From Nitrospinota bacterium (GTDB lineage Bacteria; JAUXIQ01), in NCBI GenBank assembly GCA_030620925.1, contig JAUXIQ010000114.1:1-6647 (forward strand): a DNA stretch of 6,647 nucleotides, in the 5' to 3' direction. Under the pieces are notes generated by a model. The model was given only the letters and a program-made list of their open reading frames with translations. It did no database searches and was not told where the DNA came from. Made by a program: the position numbers and the translations under genes. Positions 1 to 6,631 of the stretch are shown piece after piece (the first letter of the stretch is position 1; every line of letters starts with the position of its first letter).

Positions 1-1767
1 CAGGTCATTGAAACGGATGTGTTGGTCGTGGGAGGCGGTGGCGCGGGTTTCAGGGCCGCGATCGGGGCCAGGGAGAAGGGAGCGAAGGCCCTCATGTTGA
101 GCAAGGGGCCTCTCGCTCGCTGCGGAGCGACGCCCATGGCCGGCGCCGATTTCACCCTGGACGGCCGCAGCTTGAGGGAGCTGGGCTTCTTCGGGGAACC
201 CAACGACACCAAGGAGAAATTCTTCAGCGATATCGTGCATCAGGGCTACTATCTGAACAATCAAAAACTCGTCGAGCAATATATTGATACGGCCCAGGGA
301 AGATTGAAGGAATTGCTCGATTGGGGAATAGAAGTCAGAATGTCGGATGAGCGGGCCATCATAACCAGCGGTATAGGCATCATGGATGCGCTGCTGCGGG
401 GAGCCAGAGAGCATGGCGTTGATATGCTGGAAGACATAATGCTTCTGGACCTTGTGAGCCGGGAAGGCAAGGTCACAGGTGGTCTCGGACTGAACGTCAA
501 GAGAGGCGAGTTCATCCATTTCAAGGCCGGGGCGGTGGTCATGGCCACGGGCGGATGGCACAAGGCGTTCTGGCCCAACACGGGTATGCGCGACCTGTCG
601 GGAGAGGGGATCGCCATGGCCCACCGGGCGGGCGCAGACATCGGGAACATGGAATTTATAACTTTCTGCTGCAACACTCTCGTCGATCCTCCGGCCTGGC
701 GCGGCAGCATCGCCACCTACATAATGAGCATGCTGTGCGGAGGCGAGCTCACCAACGGCAAAGGCGAGACGTTTCTCGATAAGTACGACCCCTATACGGT
801 AGAGAAGGGCACCGGCATGGAGTGGAACAAGAGCTTCGTCTCATTCGCCACTATGAGAGAGGTGCGAGAGGGCAGGGGGACACTCAACGGTGGCATCTAC
901 TACGGCAGGGGCCAGCTCCCCTGGGAGCCGTTCGAGCAGCGGGCGATGATGCTGTTTCCCAAGTGGAAGTATAAGGCGCTGGATTTGACCGAGCTGGGCA
1001 GGATGCTCAAAGACGGAGAGTCGGTCGAAGTGGCTCCCTCCGTGGAATACTTCGATGGTGGAATAGTGGTCAACGAAAGCTTTGAAACCAATATAGAAGG
1101 GCTTTACGCCGCGGGCGAATGTACGCTGGGCGCATTCGGCTCAAACAGAGTCGCTTCGGCAATAACGGAGATGCTGGTCCACGGGGCGGATGCGGGCAGG
1201 AACGCCGGTGAATACGTTAAAAAAGCCGGGGTCTCCCCGCTGGATGAAAAGGCCCTGGAGGCCTTGCAGGAAAAGGCCAAACAACCACTTCTCAGGAAAA
1301 AGGGCCTGAATCCGGCCCAGGTCAGGAGGCGTGTCCAGGAGATGGCTCATAAACACCTGGGGCCTATTCGGAACAAGGAGGAACTTGAGGCGTTCATCGC
1401 ATACCTGGAGGGAGTGAAAAAAGACGAGCTGCCCAAGCTGGCCCCCGAATCCAAAAGCAGTGTCTATAACAAGGAATGGATAGACGCCGTTGAGCTGGAG
1501 AACATTGTTCACCTCCTGGAAGCGGCGGCGAGAAGCGCCCTGTTCCGCACCGAGAGCCGGGGGGTCCACTATCGGGAGGACTTCCCGCAGACCGACAACG
1601 ACAACTGGCTGCAGGAAAGCTTCGTGAAAGGGGATGGCGGCGCTTTGGAGATCGACAAGCGGCCGGTCACCGTGACTTCGCTCACGCCCCCCGGGGGCGT
1701 TACGCCCTACCTGGATATGCTCAAGAGAATGATTGAAGCCCACTCCGATACCGGCGGTCATCATTAA
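1..1767 (+). CDS. FAD-binding flavoprotein of the succinate dehydrogenase/fumarate reductase superfamily (5' partial)
   Basis: The frame is open from base 1 and the residues before the first GTG (position 19) already belong to the FAD fold (ETDVLVVGGGGAGFRAA), so the real start lies just left of the window. Numbering visible codons from base 1: dinucleotide-binding GGGGAG at 11-16, ATGG at 182-185, the second FAD motif GLYAAGE at about 367-373 with SNR near 381-383, and the helical C-terminal domain from about 435, with the family's ALFRTESRGVHYR signature near 513-525. It should oxidise or reduce a small organic substrate and exchange electrons with the 2Fe-2S protein encoded 24 nt downstream. 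Several classical residues are absent: the position of the FAD-linking His is Gly42, QFHPT is TFCCN, the catalytic Arg aligns with Lys277, and the HYxMGG His is Glu349; the substrate Arg (383) remains. So FAD is probably non-covalent and the substrate is probably not fumarate/succinate. Superfamily certain, substrate unknown. No signal peptide can be judged. Confidence 0.95.
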   Translation, partial: QVIETDVLVVGGGGAGFRAAIGAREKGAKALMLSKGPLARCGATPMAGADFTLDGRSLRELGFFGEPNDTKEKFFSDIVHQGYYLNNQKLVEQYIDTAQGRLKELLDWGIEVRMSDERAIITSGIGIMDALLRGAREHGVDMLEDIMLLDLVSREGKVTGGLGLNVKRGEFIHFKAGAVVMATGGWHKAFWPNTGMRDLSGEGIAMAHRAGADIGNMEFITFCCNTLVDPPAWRGSIATYIMSMLCGGELTNGKGETFLDKYDPYTVEKGTGMEWNKSFVSFATMREVREGRGTLNGGIYYGRGQLPWEPFEQRAMMLFPKWKYKALDLTELGRMLKDGESVEVAPSVEYFDGGIVVNESFETNIEGLYAAGECTLGAFGSNRVASAITEMLVHGADAGRNAGEYVKKAGVSPLDEKALEALQEKAKQPLLRKKGLNPAQVRRRVQEMAHKHLGPIRNKEELEAFIAYLEGVKKDELPKLAPESKSSVYNKEWIDAVELENIVHLLEAAARSALFRTESRGVHYREDFPQTDNDNWLQESFVKGDGGALEIDKRPVTVTSLTPPGGVTPYLDMLKRMIEAHSDTGGHH

Positions 1768-1791
1768 GTTTGGAATGGGGAGAAATAGACG

Positions 1792-2127
1792 ATGTCCGAG
1801 AATATGATAAACGTTAAAGTCTTCCGCTTCGATCCATCCGTGGACAGAGAACCTTACTACAAAGAGTATGAGGTGCCTTTGCAGCAGGGCATGGGCGCCA
1901 TGGACATCCTCGATTACATCTATCAGAACCTGGACAGCACCATCGCTTATTACGATCACGCGGGATGTTCTCTGGGAATATGCGCCCGCTGCGCCGGTAA
2001 GATTAACGGGAAATCGGGCCTCTTGTGTCAGACTATCGTTGAGGGGAACGTCACGCTGGAGCCGCTTTCCGGGTCTGAGGTGATAAAGGACCTGGTGGTC
2101 ATCAGGGGGGAGAAAGGCGATGGCTGA
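1792..2127 (+). CDS. Small 2Fe-2S ferredoxin-domain protein, partner of the flavoprotein (SdhB/FrdB N-terminal domain only)
   Basis: This 111-aa protein matches the N-terminal plant-type ferredoxin domain of succinate dehydrogenase/fumarate reductase iron-sulfur subunits: VKVFRFDP at 8-15, then cysteines 59, 64, 67 and 79 in the C-x4-C-x2-C-x11-C spacing that binds one 2Fe-2S cluster, with the INGK turn at 71-74 and VTLEPL at 87-92. Full SdhB/FrdB proteins are about 230-250 aa and carry a second domain with 4Fe-4S and 3Fe-4S clusters; that half is missing. The gene ends cleanly in a stop codon just before the next gene, so this looks like a genuine short form and not a frameshift remnant. It begins 24 nt after the flavoprotein stop, with GGGGAG (1777-1782) ahead of the ATG. 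The likely role is one-electron relay between the flavoprotein and an unseen donor or acceptor, with no quinone-reducing route visible here. Confidence 0.9.
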   Translation: MSENMINVKVFRFDPSVDREPYYKEYEVPLQQGMGAMDILDYIYQNLDSTIAYYDHAGCSLGICARCAGKINGKSGLLCQTIVEGNVTLEPLSGSEVIKDLVVIRGEKGDG

Positions 2128-3241
2128 GACCCTAACCATCACTGAAGGGGAATTTAAAGGGCGTTTTGACAGCGCTCAGTCGCTGATGAGAGAGAGGGGC
2201 CTGGACGGCCTGATCCTGTTCAGCGGGTTTCAGGAAAGGGAAGGGCACCTCTGCTATCTGACCAACCATCGCAATGCGTTCCCGAACGTACTGTCACACA
2301 TGGGGTTGGGGCACAGCGCGCTTATCCTGCCCGCAGAGGGATGGGGGACACTGGTCTCTCCCATGGGATACGATGCGAGTAAAGTGGTCAACATCGACGC
2401 CGCCAGGACGGGCTTCGTACTTGTTACTGAAACAGCGGAGGCGGTGAAAGAGAATGGGCTCGAGGACAAGAAACTGGGCGTCGTGGGTCTGGACATCATT
2501 CCGGCGGAGTATTACGAGGGGATCAAGGGGTCGCTCGGGAAAGCGAGCTTCGAAAATGCTAATGACATCCTTGAAAAGATGCGGCTTATCAAAAGCCCCG
2601 CCGAGGTGGCCCTTCTCCGGAAGGGGGCTCGGGTGGCGGACGCCGCGCTGCTTGCGGGCATGGAGGCCGCCTGTGAAGGGGCCACCGGCCATCAGGTCGA
2701 GCTCGCCGCCCGCAAGGCCGCACTGGAGGAAGGCGCCGACTTCGTTCCCAGGATACGCGTCTCCTCCGGCCCCCAGGTGTTGGGCCCGAGGTGGCCTACG
2801 GCGTCGGACCGTAGGATTGCAAAAGGAGACTTCGTCTTCCTGGACGTCATCGGATGGGTCGGAGGCTATGGGTTCGATAATTCCAGAATAAAGGTGGCTG
2901 GCGATCCCACGGGAGAGCAGAAGCACTATCTGGAGCACGCGGCTGAAGCCACCGAATGGATGATAAGCCGGCTGGAGCCGGGCGCTCAACTGTCTTTTGC
3001 TGTGACCATGTCCAGGGAGAGGCAGATCACGGCGTTCGGGCACGGGATCGGCCTTGAAATTTGCGAGAACCCTTGGCTGGTCATGGAGGCGGGTAAGGCG
3101 GCGGTTGAGCCTGGAATGGTGGTGTGCATAGAGCCCAAGGTCGTTGACCCTCATTTCGGCGGCATGGCCATCGAAGACACCGTGTTGGTGACTGAAAGCG
3201 GCGTGGAGGTGTTAAACCGGTGCCCCCGGGTCTTCTGGTAG
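2120..3241 (+). CDS. M24-family metalloenzyme (creatinase/aminopeptidase P fold), probably not a standard peptidase
   Basis: The 373-aa protein has a creatinase-type N-terminal domain (about 10-150) and a pita-bread catalytic domain (about 160-373), the usual length for Xaa-Pro dipeptidase-like proteins. All five metal ligands are visible: Asp242 and Asp253 (D-x10-D), His308 in GHGIG, Glu338 in CIEP and Glu352 in AIED. Two further histidines that peptidases of this fold use for substrate binding and catalysis are replaced: the SGPNAALPH-type position is Arg224, and the second His after GHGIG is Cys315 (GLEICENP). M24 relatives include non-peptidases such as creatinase, ectoine hydrolase and the DMSP lyase DddP, so a dimetal-dependent small-molecule hydrolase or lyase is a fair alternative. 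The ATG overlaps the ferredoxin stop by 8 nt, with AGGGGGGAG (2104-2112) as ribosome binding site, implying translational coupling and a shared pathway with the redox pair. Family sure, activity unknown. Confidence 0.92.
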   Translation: MAETLTITEGEFKGRFDSAQSLMRERGLDGLILFSGFQEREGHLCYLTNHRNAFPNVLSHMGLGHSALILPAEGWGTLVSPMGYDASKVVNIDAARTGFVLVTETAEAVKENGLEDKKLGVVGLDIIPAEYYEGIKGSLGKASFENANDILEKMRLIKSPAEVALLRKGARVADAALLAGMEAACEGATGHQVELAARKAALEEGADFVPRIRVSSGPQVLGPRWPTASDRRIAKGDFVFLDVIGWVGGYGFDNSRIKVAGDPTGEQKHYLEHAAEATEWMISRLEPGAQLSFAVTMSRERQITAFGHGIGLEICENPWLVMEAGKAAVEPGMVVCIEPKVVDPHFGGMAIEDTVLVTESGVEVLNRCPRVFW

Positions 3242-3356
3242 CAATTAACTTTGAGCCATAAGGAAGCCCGCCGTTGCGGCCGGAGAGATGCCGCTGCTCA
3301 ATTCACCGATATCCCCCCTTTTCCGTGGACGAATCCTTTGCTGTTGCACCGAGGTG

Positions 3357-3389
3357 TTCTTGACTCGTACCTGTGATAGAGTTGGAGAA
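3357..3389. repeat. Imperfect inverted repeat upstream of the transporter gene, possible operator
   Basis: The left arm TTCTTGACTC (3357-3366) and right arm GAGTTGGAGAA (3379-3389) pair over about 10 positions, with one bulged G and two G-T pairs in RNA, around a 12-nt centre. A TTGACT -35-like hexamer lies inside the left arm, which is where a repressor or activator site would sit. No regulator gene is in the window, and arms of this quality can occur by chance in 300 bp, so this is only a candidate. Confidence 0.25.
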
Positions 3390-3430
3390 TCAAGATAAGT
3401 AAACTGCCTGCCCTCACCCGGATGTCCTTT

Positions 3431-3459
3431 CTCCGGTTGGAATTATCGGAGCTATTTTT
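3431..3459 (+). terminator. Candidate intrinsic terminator downstream of the redox/M24 operon
   Basis: CTCCGGT (3431-3437) pairs with ATCGGAG (3445-3451), including one G-T pair, around a 7-nt loop, and is followed by CTATTTTT with five Ts at 3455-3459. This is the layout of a rho-independent terminator read on the + strand. The stem is short (7 bp) and lies about 190 nt past the M24 stop, so it may end operon transcription or act as an attenuator in the leader of the transporter gene 83 nt further on. Confidence 0.4.
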
Positions 3460-3529
3460 CGCGGAACTTTGGCAAAATCCGGAAATGGGACCAACAGGGG
3501 AGCCAACGGTAAGACCGTGAACCAGTAGT

Positions 3530-3535
3530 GAGGTG
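3530..3535 (+). promoter_or_regulatory. Ribosome binding site that decides the transporter start
   Basis: GAGGTG sits 6 nt before the ATG at 3542. The frame can also be opened at GTG 3533, three codons earlier, but that codon overlaps this Shine-Dalgarno sequence and has no purine-rich site of its own, so ATG 3542 is preferred. Confidence 0.65.
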
Positions 3536-3541
3536 CAACTC

Positions 3542-5092
3542 ATGGCACCTGAAAGCGGAACGCAGTCCGGAGAAGCCGGGCGCTACAAATGGATGCTGAC
3601 CTGGTCGGTGCTCATCGGCGCAATGCTGGCTCCCATGAATTCAATGATACTGAGCGTCGCTATTCCCGATATCATGGCCTCTTTCGGGGTGAACGTGGAT
3701 CGGGTGCAATGGGTGATGACGGCCTATATGCTGGCGGCGGCGGTGGTGATCCCCTGCATCGGATGGCTGGGGGAAACCTTCGGCTACAAACGGTTTTACC
3801 TGGCGGGAGTTTGTATCTTCACACTGGGTTCCGCGCTCAGCGGGCTGGCCTGGAACATCGAGTCGCTCATCGCCTTCCGCGTCGTTCAGGCCCTGGGCGG
3901 CGGAGTGCTGTGGCCTCTGGGACTGGCCATCATCATCGAGGTGTTCCCCGAGGAGCAGCGGGGCATGGGAATGGGAGTGTTCAGCCTGGGGGGAATGCTC
4001 GGTCCCTCCCTGGGACCCCTGATGGGGGGATACCTGGTAGACAAGTTCAATTGGCCCACCGTCTTCTTCGTGAACGTGCCTTTAGGAGCCCTGGCCTTCA
4101 TCCTGGTGGCGTTGGTGATGCGGGACGAACACCCCCGCAGAAAGATCGCCTTCGACTTGCCCGGTTTCGCCGCCATGTGTGTATTCGTGGTGAGCCTGCT
4201 GCTGGCCCTGAGCCAGGGACAGAAAGAGGGCTGGACATCCAACTTCATCCTCGCCCTGTTCGCCATATTTTTCGTGGGCCTGGCCCTGTTCCTGGTAATC
4301 GAGCTGCGGGTGGAGAGACCATTACTGGATTTGCGTTTGCTGCGGTTCAGAAATTTTTCGGTGGGGTTTGTCTCCAATATTCTGTTCGGGATCAGTTATT
4401 ACCCGGCCCTGTTCCTCCTGCCTCTGATAGTGGTCAACGTGCTGTTCTACACCGCGTTTCAGGCGGGCCTGTTGATGGTGCCCGGATCGTTTGTCATGGC
4501 CGCGGCCATGTTGCTGGCCGGTTGGCTGGCCGACCGCTGGGACGCAAAGCTCATCATCTCGCTGGGCATCGTGCTCGGTTTCGGGGGGATGCTCTGGCAG
4601 TCGCACCTGAACCTCCAGACCAGCTCCATGGCCATCGTATTCATGCTGGTTTTACGGGGGGGGATGGGCATCATGTATCCTCCCTTGATGAAAGAGGCTG
4701 TGCGGAACTTGCCCAAAGAGAAGGTAGCGATGGCCTCGGGCATGATGTACCTGATGATGTATATAGGGGGGATGTTCGGCATCGCCGTTTTCAGCACCTT
4801 TCTGGATAAACGCACGGCGGTGCACAACACGAGCAACATCGAATGGGTGACTCAGTCTTCAGTGGCCGCTCAGCAGGCGATGTCTTCGCTCAAGGGGTTC
4901 TTCATGAGCATCGGGAATGTGGGCCACCGTGCCGAAGCGATGTCCCTGGCCGTCTTAAAAGGTTTCGTCTCGCGGGAGGCGATCATCTCAGCGTTTGATG
5001 ACTCCTTTTTACTCCTGGCCTTCGCTTACCTGGTATTACTGGTGCCTACTTTTTTCCTGCGCAAGGGCACCGCCCTGAACGGCGGCCGATAA
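3542..5092 (+). CDS. Major facilitator superfamily transporter, DHA2 (EmrB/QacA-like, 14-TM) type
   Basis: This 516-aa, very hydrophobic inner-membrane protein has a short cytoplasmic N-terminus, then TM1 at about 18-42 and regularly spaced helices to about 488-506. Recognisable family signatures are motif A between TM2 and TM3 (GWLGETFGYKR, 74-84), the segment LGLAIIIEVFPEEQRG (126-141), the motif-C-like glycine/proline helix LGGMLGPSLGPLMGG (149-163) and the FFVNVPLG turn (175-182) typical of DHA2 drug:proton antiporters. A long loop at about 421-480 precedes the last helix, as in 14-TM members. Two positions are unusual: the TM1 acidic residue of the LDxTIV motif (Asp34 of QacA) is Asn33, and the motif A Asp is Glu78. 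By family it should export an organic compound in exchange for protons; the loss of the TM1 acid makes a cationic drug less likely. Its place after the redox/M24 genes suggests movement of a pathway substrate or product, which is inference. Confidence 0.92.
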   Translation: MAPESGTQSGEAGRYKWMLTWSVLIGAMLAPMNSMILSVAIPDIMASFGVNVDRVQWVMTAYMLAAAVVIPCIGWLGETFGYKRFYLAGVCIFTLGSALSGLAWNIESLIAFRVVQALGGGVLWPLGLAIIIEVFPEEQRGMGMGVFSLGGMLGPSLGPLMGGYLVDKFNWPTVFFVNVPLGALAFILVALVMRDEHPRRKIAFDLPGFAAMCVFVVSLLLALSQGQKEGWTSNFILALFAIFFVGLALFLVIELRVERPLLDLRLLRFRNFSVGFVSNILFGISYYPALFLLPLIVVNVLFYTAFQAGLLMVPGSFVMAAAMLLAGWLADRWDAKLIISLGIVLGFGGMLWQSHLNLQTSSMAIVFMLVLRGGMGIMYPPLMKEAVRNLPKEKVAMASGMMYLMMYIGGMFGIAVFSTFLDKRTAVHNTSNIEWVTQSSVAAQQAMSSLKGFFMSIGNVGHRAEAMSLAVLKGFVSREAIISAFDDSFLLLAFAYLVLLVPTFFLRKGTALNGGR

Positions 5093-5099
5093 TAAACGG

Positions 5100-5128
5100 C
5101 CGGCTTCTATCACCCGCATAGTGGCCGG
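5100..5128. terminator. Bidirectional terminator hairpin between convergent genes
   Basis: CCGGC-TT-CTAT (5100-5110) pairs with ATAG-TG-GCCGG (5118-5128) around a 7-nt loop: nine Watson-Crick pairs, one G-T and one mismatch. The + strand tail is AATATTTAG; read on the - strand the tail is GTTTATTAT. It lies 7 nt after the transporter stop and 21 nt beyond the alpha/beta hydrolase stop, exactly where a shared terminator is expected. The U-runs are broken, so efficiency may be moderate. Confidence 0.6.
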
Positions 5129-5149
5129 AATATTTAGCGAAAGCCCCGC

Positions 5150-6028
5150 TCAGAGATGAGCTTCATACCATTTTGTAGCCGCCTTCATGACTTCCTTGAG
5201 AACCGGGTTCACGTATACCGCGTGATGGGCCACATCGGGTATGACGTGGAGCCGTTTCGGCTCCCCCGCCAGGCTGTACAGGATGCGGGATTCTTCGACG
5301 GGCACCAGCGCGTCGTCCCCGGCGTGGATGAACATGATGGCCCTGGGAGAAACCCTGTCCACCACTTCTTCGGGTTTGAAGTCCATGACCGCCTCACCTG
5401 TCTCCAGGGGCAGCTCGCATTTCCTTTCCGGAAACTGCTTTAGGATTTCGACGTGGGTGGCCAGCGTCCCGGGGTCGGGGACCATTATCTCGTACGGTTC
5501 CACGTAGCGCGACTTGCCCGTCATCACTCTGTTTTTTCTGTCCTCGGCCAGGGTTTTCAGGAATTCGTTCCATTCCCATAGCTGCCGGAGGCTTTTCATC
5601 CAGCGCTCCCCGTTGCCGATGCCTACCGTGCTCACCGTGCACCTGACCCTTTCATCTATGCCCGCCGTGTAGGAGACGTTCGCCCCGCCGAAGCTCGTCC
5701 CGTACAGGCCGAGCCTCTCGGCATCCACACCGTTCTGAAGGCTCAGGAAGGTGAGTGCGTTTCTTATGTCTTCCACCTGCTCGGTGGGGATGAGCCGCCA
5801 ACGGGGGCCTTCGCTCTCTCCAAAACCACGGTAATCGAAGATGAGGCAGACATACCCGGCCGATGAAAGATGTTTTGCTACATCGGGTAAATAGAGCTCC
5901 TTTATCCCCGTGAACCCGTGACAGATGACTATTCCCGGTCGCTTCTCGCCGCTCTTCATCCCCCTGGGTTTGTAGATAATTCCCGCCAGCTTATGCCCGC
6001 TGCTGTAGAACGCCACCTCTTTTGCCAT
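5150..6028 (-). CDS. Alpha/beta hydrolase (COG1073/S15-like esterase or peptidase fold)
   Basis: The 292-aa protein shows the full alpha/beta hydrolase plan: a first strand pair at about 5-20, oxyanion-hole region VICHGFTG (34-41), FDYRGFGESEG (64-74) as in S15/dienelactone-type hydrolases, nucleophile elbow GTSFGG with Ser112, likely acid Asp239 in GDDALVP (238-243 region) and the catalytic His at 268 or 269 (VAHHAVY). A mostly helical insertion at about 140-200 between nucleophile and acid probably forms a cap over the active site. No signal peptide is visible, so it should be cytoplasmic. It would hydrolyse an ester, amide or thioester; the sequence does not reveal which. The ATG is preceded by a G-run (GGGGGG) 4 nt upstream. 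It follows the PHP gene after a 51-nt gap on the same strand and is probably co-transcribed with it, and it converges on the transporter gene. Confidence 0.9.
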   Translation of the reverse strand: MAKEVAFYSSGHKLAGIIYKPRGMKSGEKRPGIVICHGFTGIKELYLPDVAKHLSSAGYVCLIFDYRGFGESEGPRWRLIPTEQVEDIRNALTFLSLQNGVDAERLGLYGTSFGGANVSYTAGIDERVRCTVSTVGIGNGERWMKSLRQLWEWNEFLKTLAEDRKNRVMTGKSRYVEPYEIMVPDPGTLATHVEILKQFPERKCELPLETGEAVMDFKPEEVVDRVSPRAIMFIHAGDDALVPVEESRILYSLAGEPKRLHVIPDVAHHAVYVNPVLKEVMKAATKWYEAHL

Positions 6029-6079
6029 GTTTCCCCCCGGTTGTCCGGTAAATTTTTGTTGGTAAATGCAGGTCTCACG

Positions 6080-6631
6080 CTATTTTTCTTCAGGGATTTT
6101 CTCCGCGCGTCTGTAAAGTTCGTCGAGGTCGACGACGTTGTAATACCGGCCGATATCAGCCAGGCTGTGAGCGTCGCTGTTGGAGAGGAGCATGAGGTCG
6201 TTATCTGCGGCTACTTCCCTTATTTTCTCTTCGTCGATGTACCAGTAGGAGTTGTGCATTTCCAGGCCGTGTATGCCGTCCAGTTGATGGTGGTTGGTGT
6301 GGAACAGGTAGCCGGGATGGGCGATAAAGCGGAAGACGGTGTCGCTCTCCAGGTAAAGCTCCACCACGTGATTATCTCCTGAGCGTTTTTCCTGCCCCGG
6401 AATGATGATGATGGAATTATCAAAACTCTCTTCGACCACCCGTCTCACCTGGCGGGCGTATTTCAGGGCGTCGTGGTCGGTGATGGCCAGCCCGTCGAGA
6501 TCGCGCTCCAGGGCCTTATCTACGATCTTCCCCACCGTCTTCTCATCCACGGGGGCGAACTGTGTGGCTTCCTGACAGTGCGTGTGAAGGTCCAGCTTGA
6601 GCTTCATTCCCGCTTTTTCCGAGGGTTTCAT
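6080..6631 (-). CDS. Short PHP-domain metal-dependent phosphoesterase
   Basis: This 183-aa protein carries a complete PHP (polymerase and histidinol phosphatase) metal site: His16 and His18 in DLHTH, Asp52-His53 in ITDHDAL, Glu81 in PGQEKR, His105 in FIAHPG, and Asp153-x-His155 in SNSDAHS followed by DIG. Such proteins use two or three metal ions to hydrolyse phosphoesters; stand-alone members act on nucleotides, small phosphates or unknown substrates. At 183 aa it is shorter than the roughly 280-aa TrpH/YciV-type members and lacks their inserted domain. Met1 (6629-6631) has only a weak purine stretch before it; Met9 (6605-6607), directly before KLKLDLHTH, is an alternative start, and no in-frame stop is visible in the 16 bases to the window edge, so a start further upstream cannot be excluded. 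It is first in a probable two-gene unit with the alpha/beta hydrolase. Confidence 0.88.
   Translation of the reverse strand: MKPSEKAGMKLKLDLHTHCQEATQFAPVDEKTVGKIVDKALERDLDGLAITDHDALKYARQVRRVVEESFDNSIIIIPGQEKRSGDNHVVELYLESDTVFRFIAHPGYLFHTNHHQLDGIHGLEMHNSYWYIDEEKIREVAADNDLMLLSNSDAHSLADIGRYYNVVDLDELYRRAEKIPEEK

Larger units (their letters stand above)
3242..3541. other. Roughly 300-bp gene-free region between the redox/M24 operon and the transporter gene
   Basis: I find no convincing coding region here. A 36-codon frame on the + strand (3288-3398) and an 81-codon frame on the - strand (3298-3543) lack good ribosome binding sites or recognisable protein features. The region contains an imperfect inverted repeat (3357-3389) and a hairpin followed by a T-run (3431-3459), both listed separately. 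A TTGACT hexamer (3360-3365) resembles a -35 box, but the best partner, GAGAAT (3385-3390), lies 19 bp away, so no promoter is called. The spacing suggests the transporter has its own promoter or a long regulated leader. Confidence 0.6.

Noticed and set aside
1141-2142. A 333-codon open frame on the - strand opposite the flavoprotein and ferredoxin genes
   Set aside because: It spans two well-supported + strand genes and their junction, and its translation has no recognisable family signature; GC-rich genes often leave long antisense frames open.
2294-3154. A 286-codon open frame on the - strand opposite the M24 gene
   Set aside because: The translation is rich in Arg, His and Pro with no domain pattern, while the + strand shows all five M24 metal ligands.
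3266-3283. GC-rich hairpin (GCCG-TTG-CGGC) just after the M24 gene as a terminator
   Set aside because: The perfect stem is only 4 bp with a mismatch beyond it, and no T-run follows.
3288-3398. A 36-codon small frame with a CCC run in the intergenic region
   Set aside because: The only purine stretch is too close to the ATG and nothing in the peptide resembles a known leader or small protein.
3469-3474. TTGGCA as a -35 box or part of a sigma-54 promoter before the transporter
   Set aside because: No -10 hexamer is found at 16-18 bp, and the GC of a sigma-54 -12 element is not at the required spacing.
3589-4809. A 406-codon open frame on the + strand in another frame of the transporter gene
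   Set aside because: Its Gly/Arg/His-rich translation is the usual frame-shifted shadow of a membrane protein in GC-rich DNA; the overlapping frame gives clear DHA2 motifs.
6047-6067. Direct repeat of GGTAAAT (6047-6053 and 6061-6067) between the two - strand genes
   Set aside because: Only two 7-bp copies in an AT-rich spacer; too short to call a binding site or repeat element.
5918-6382. A 154-codon + strand frame crossing the hydrolase/PHP junction, with a hydrophobic valine-rich stretch
   Set aside because: It covers parts of two genes with complete active-site motifs on the - strand and has no good ribosome binding site.
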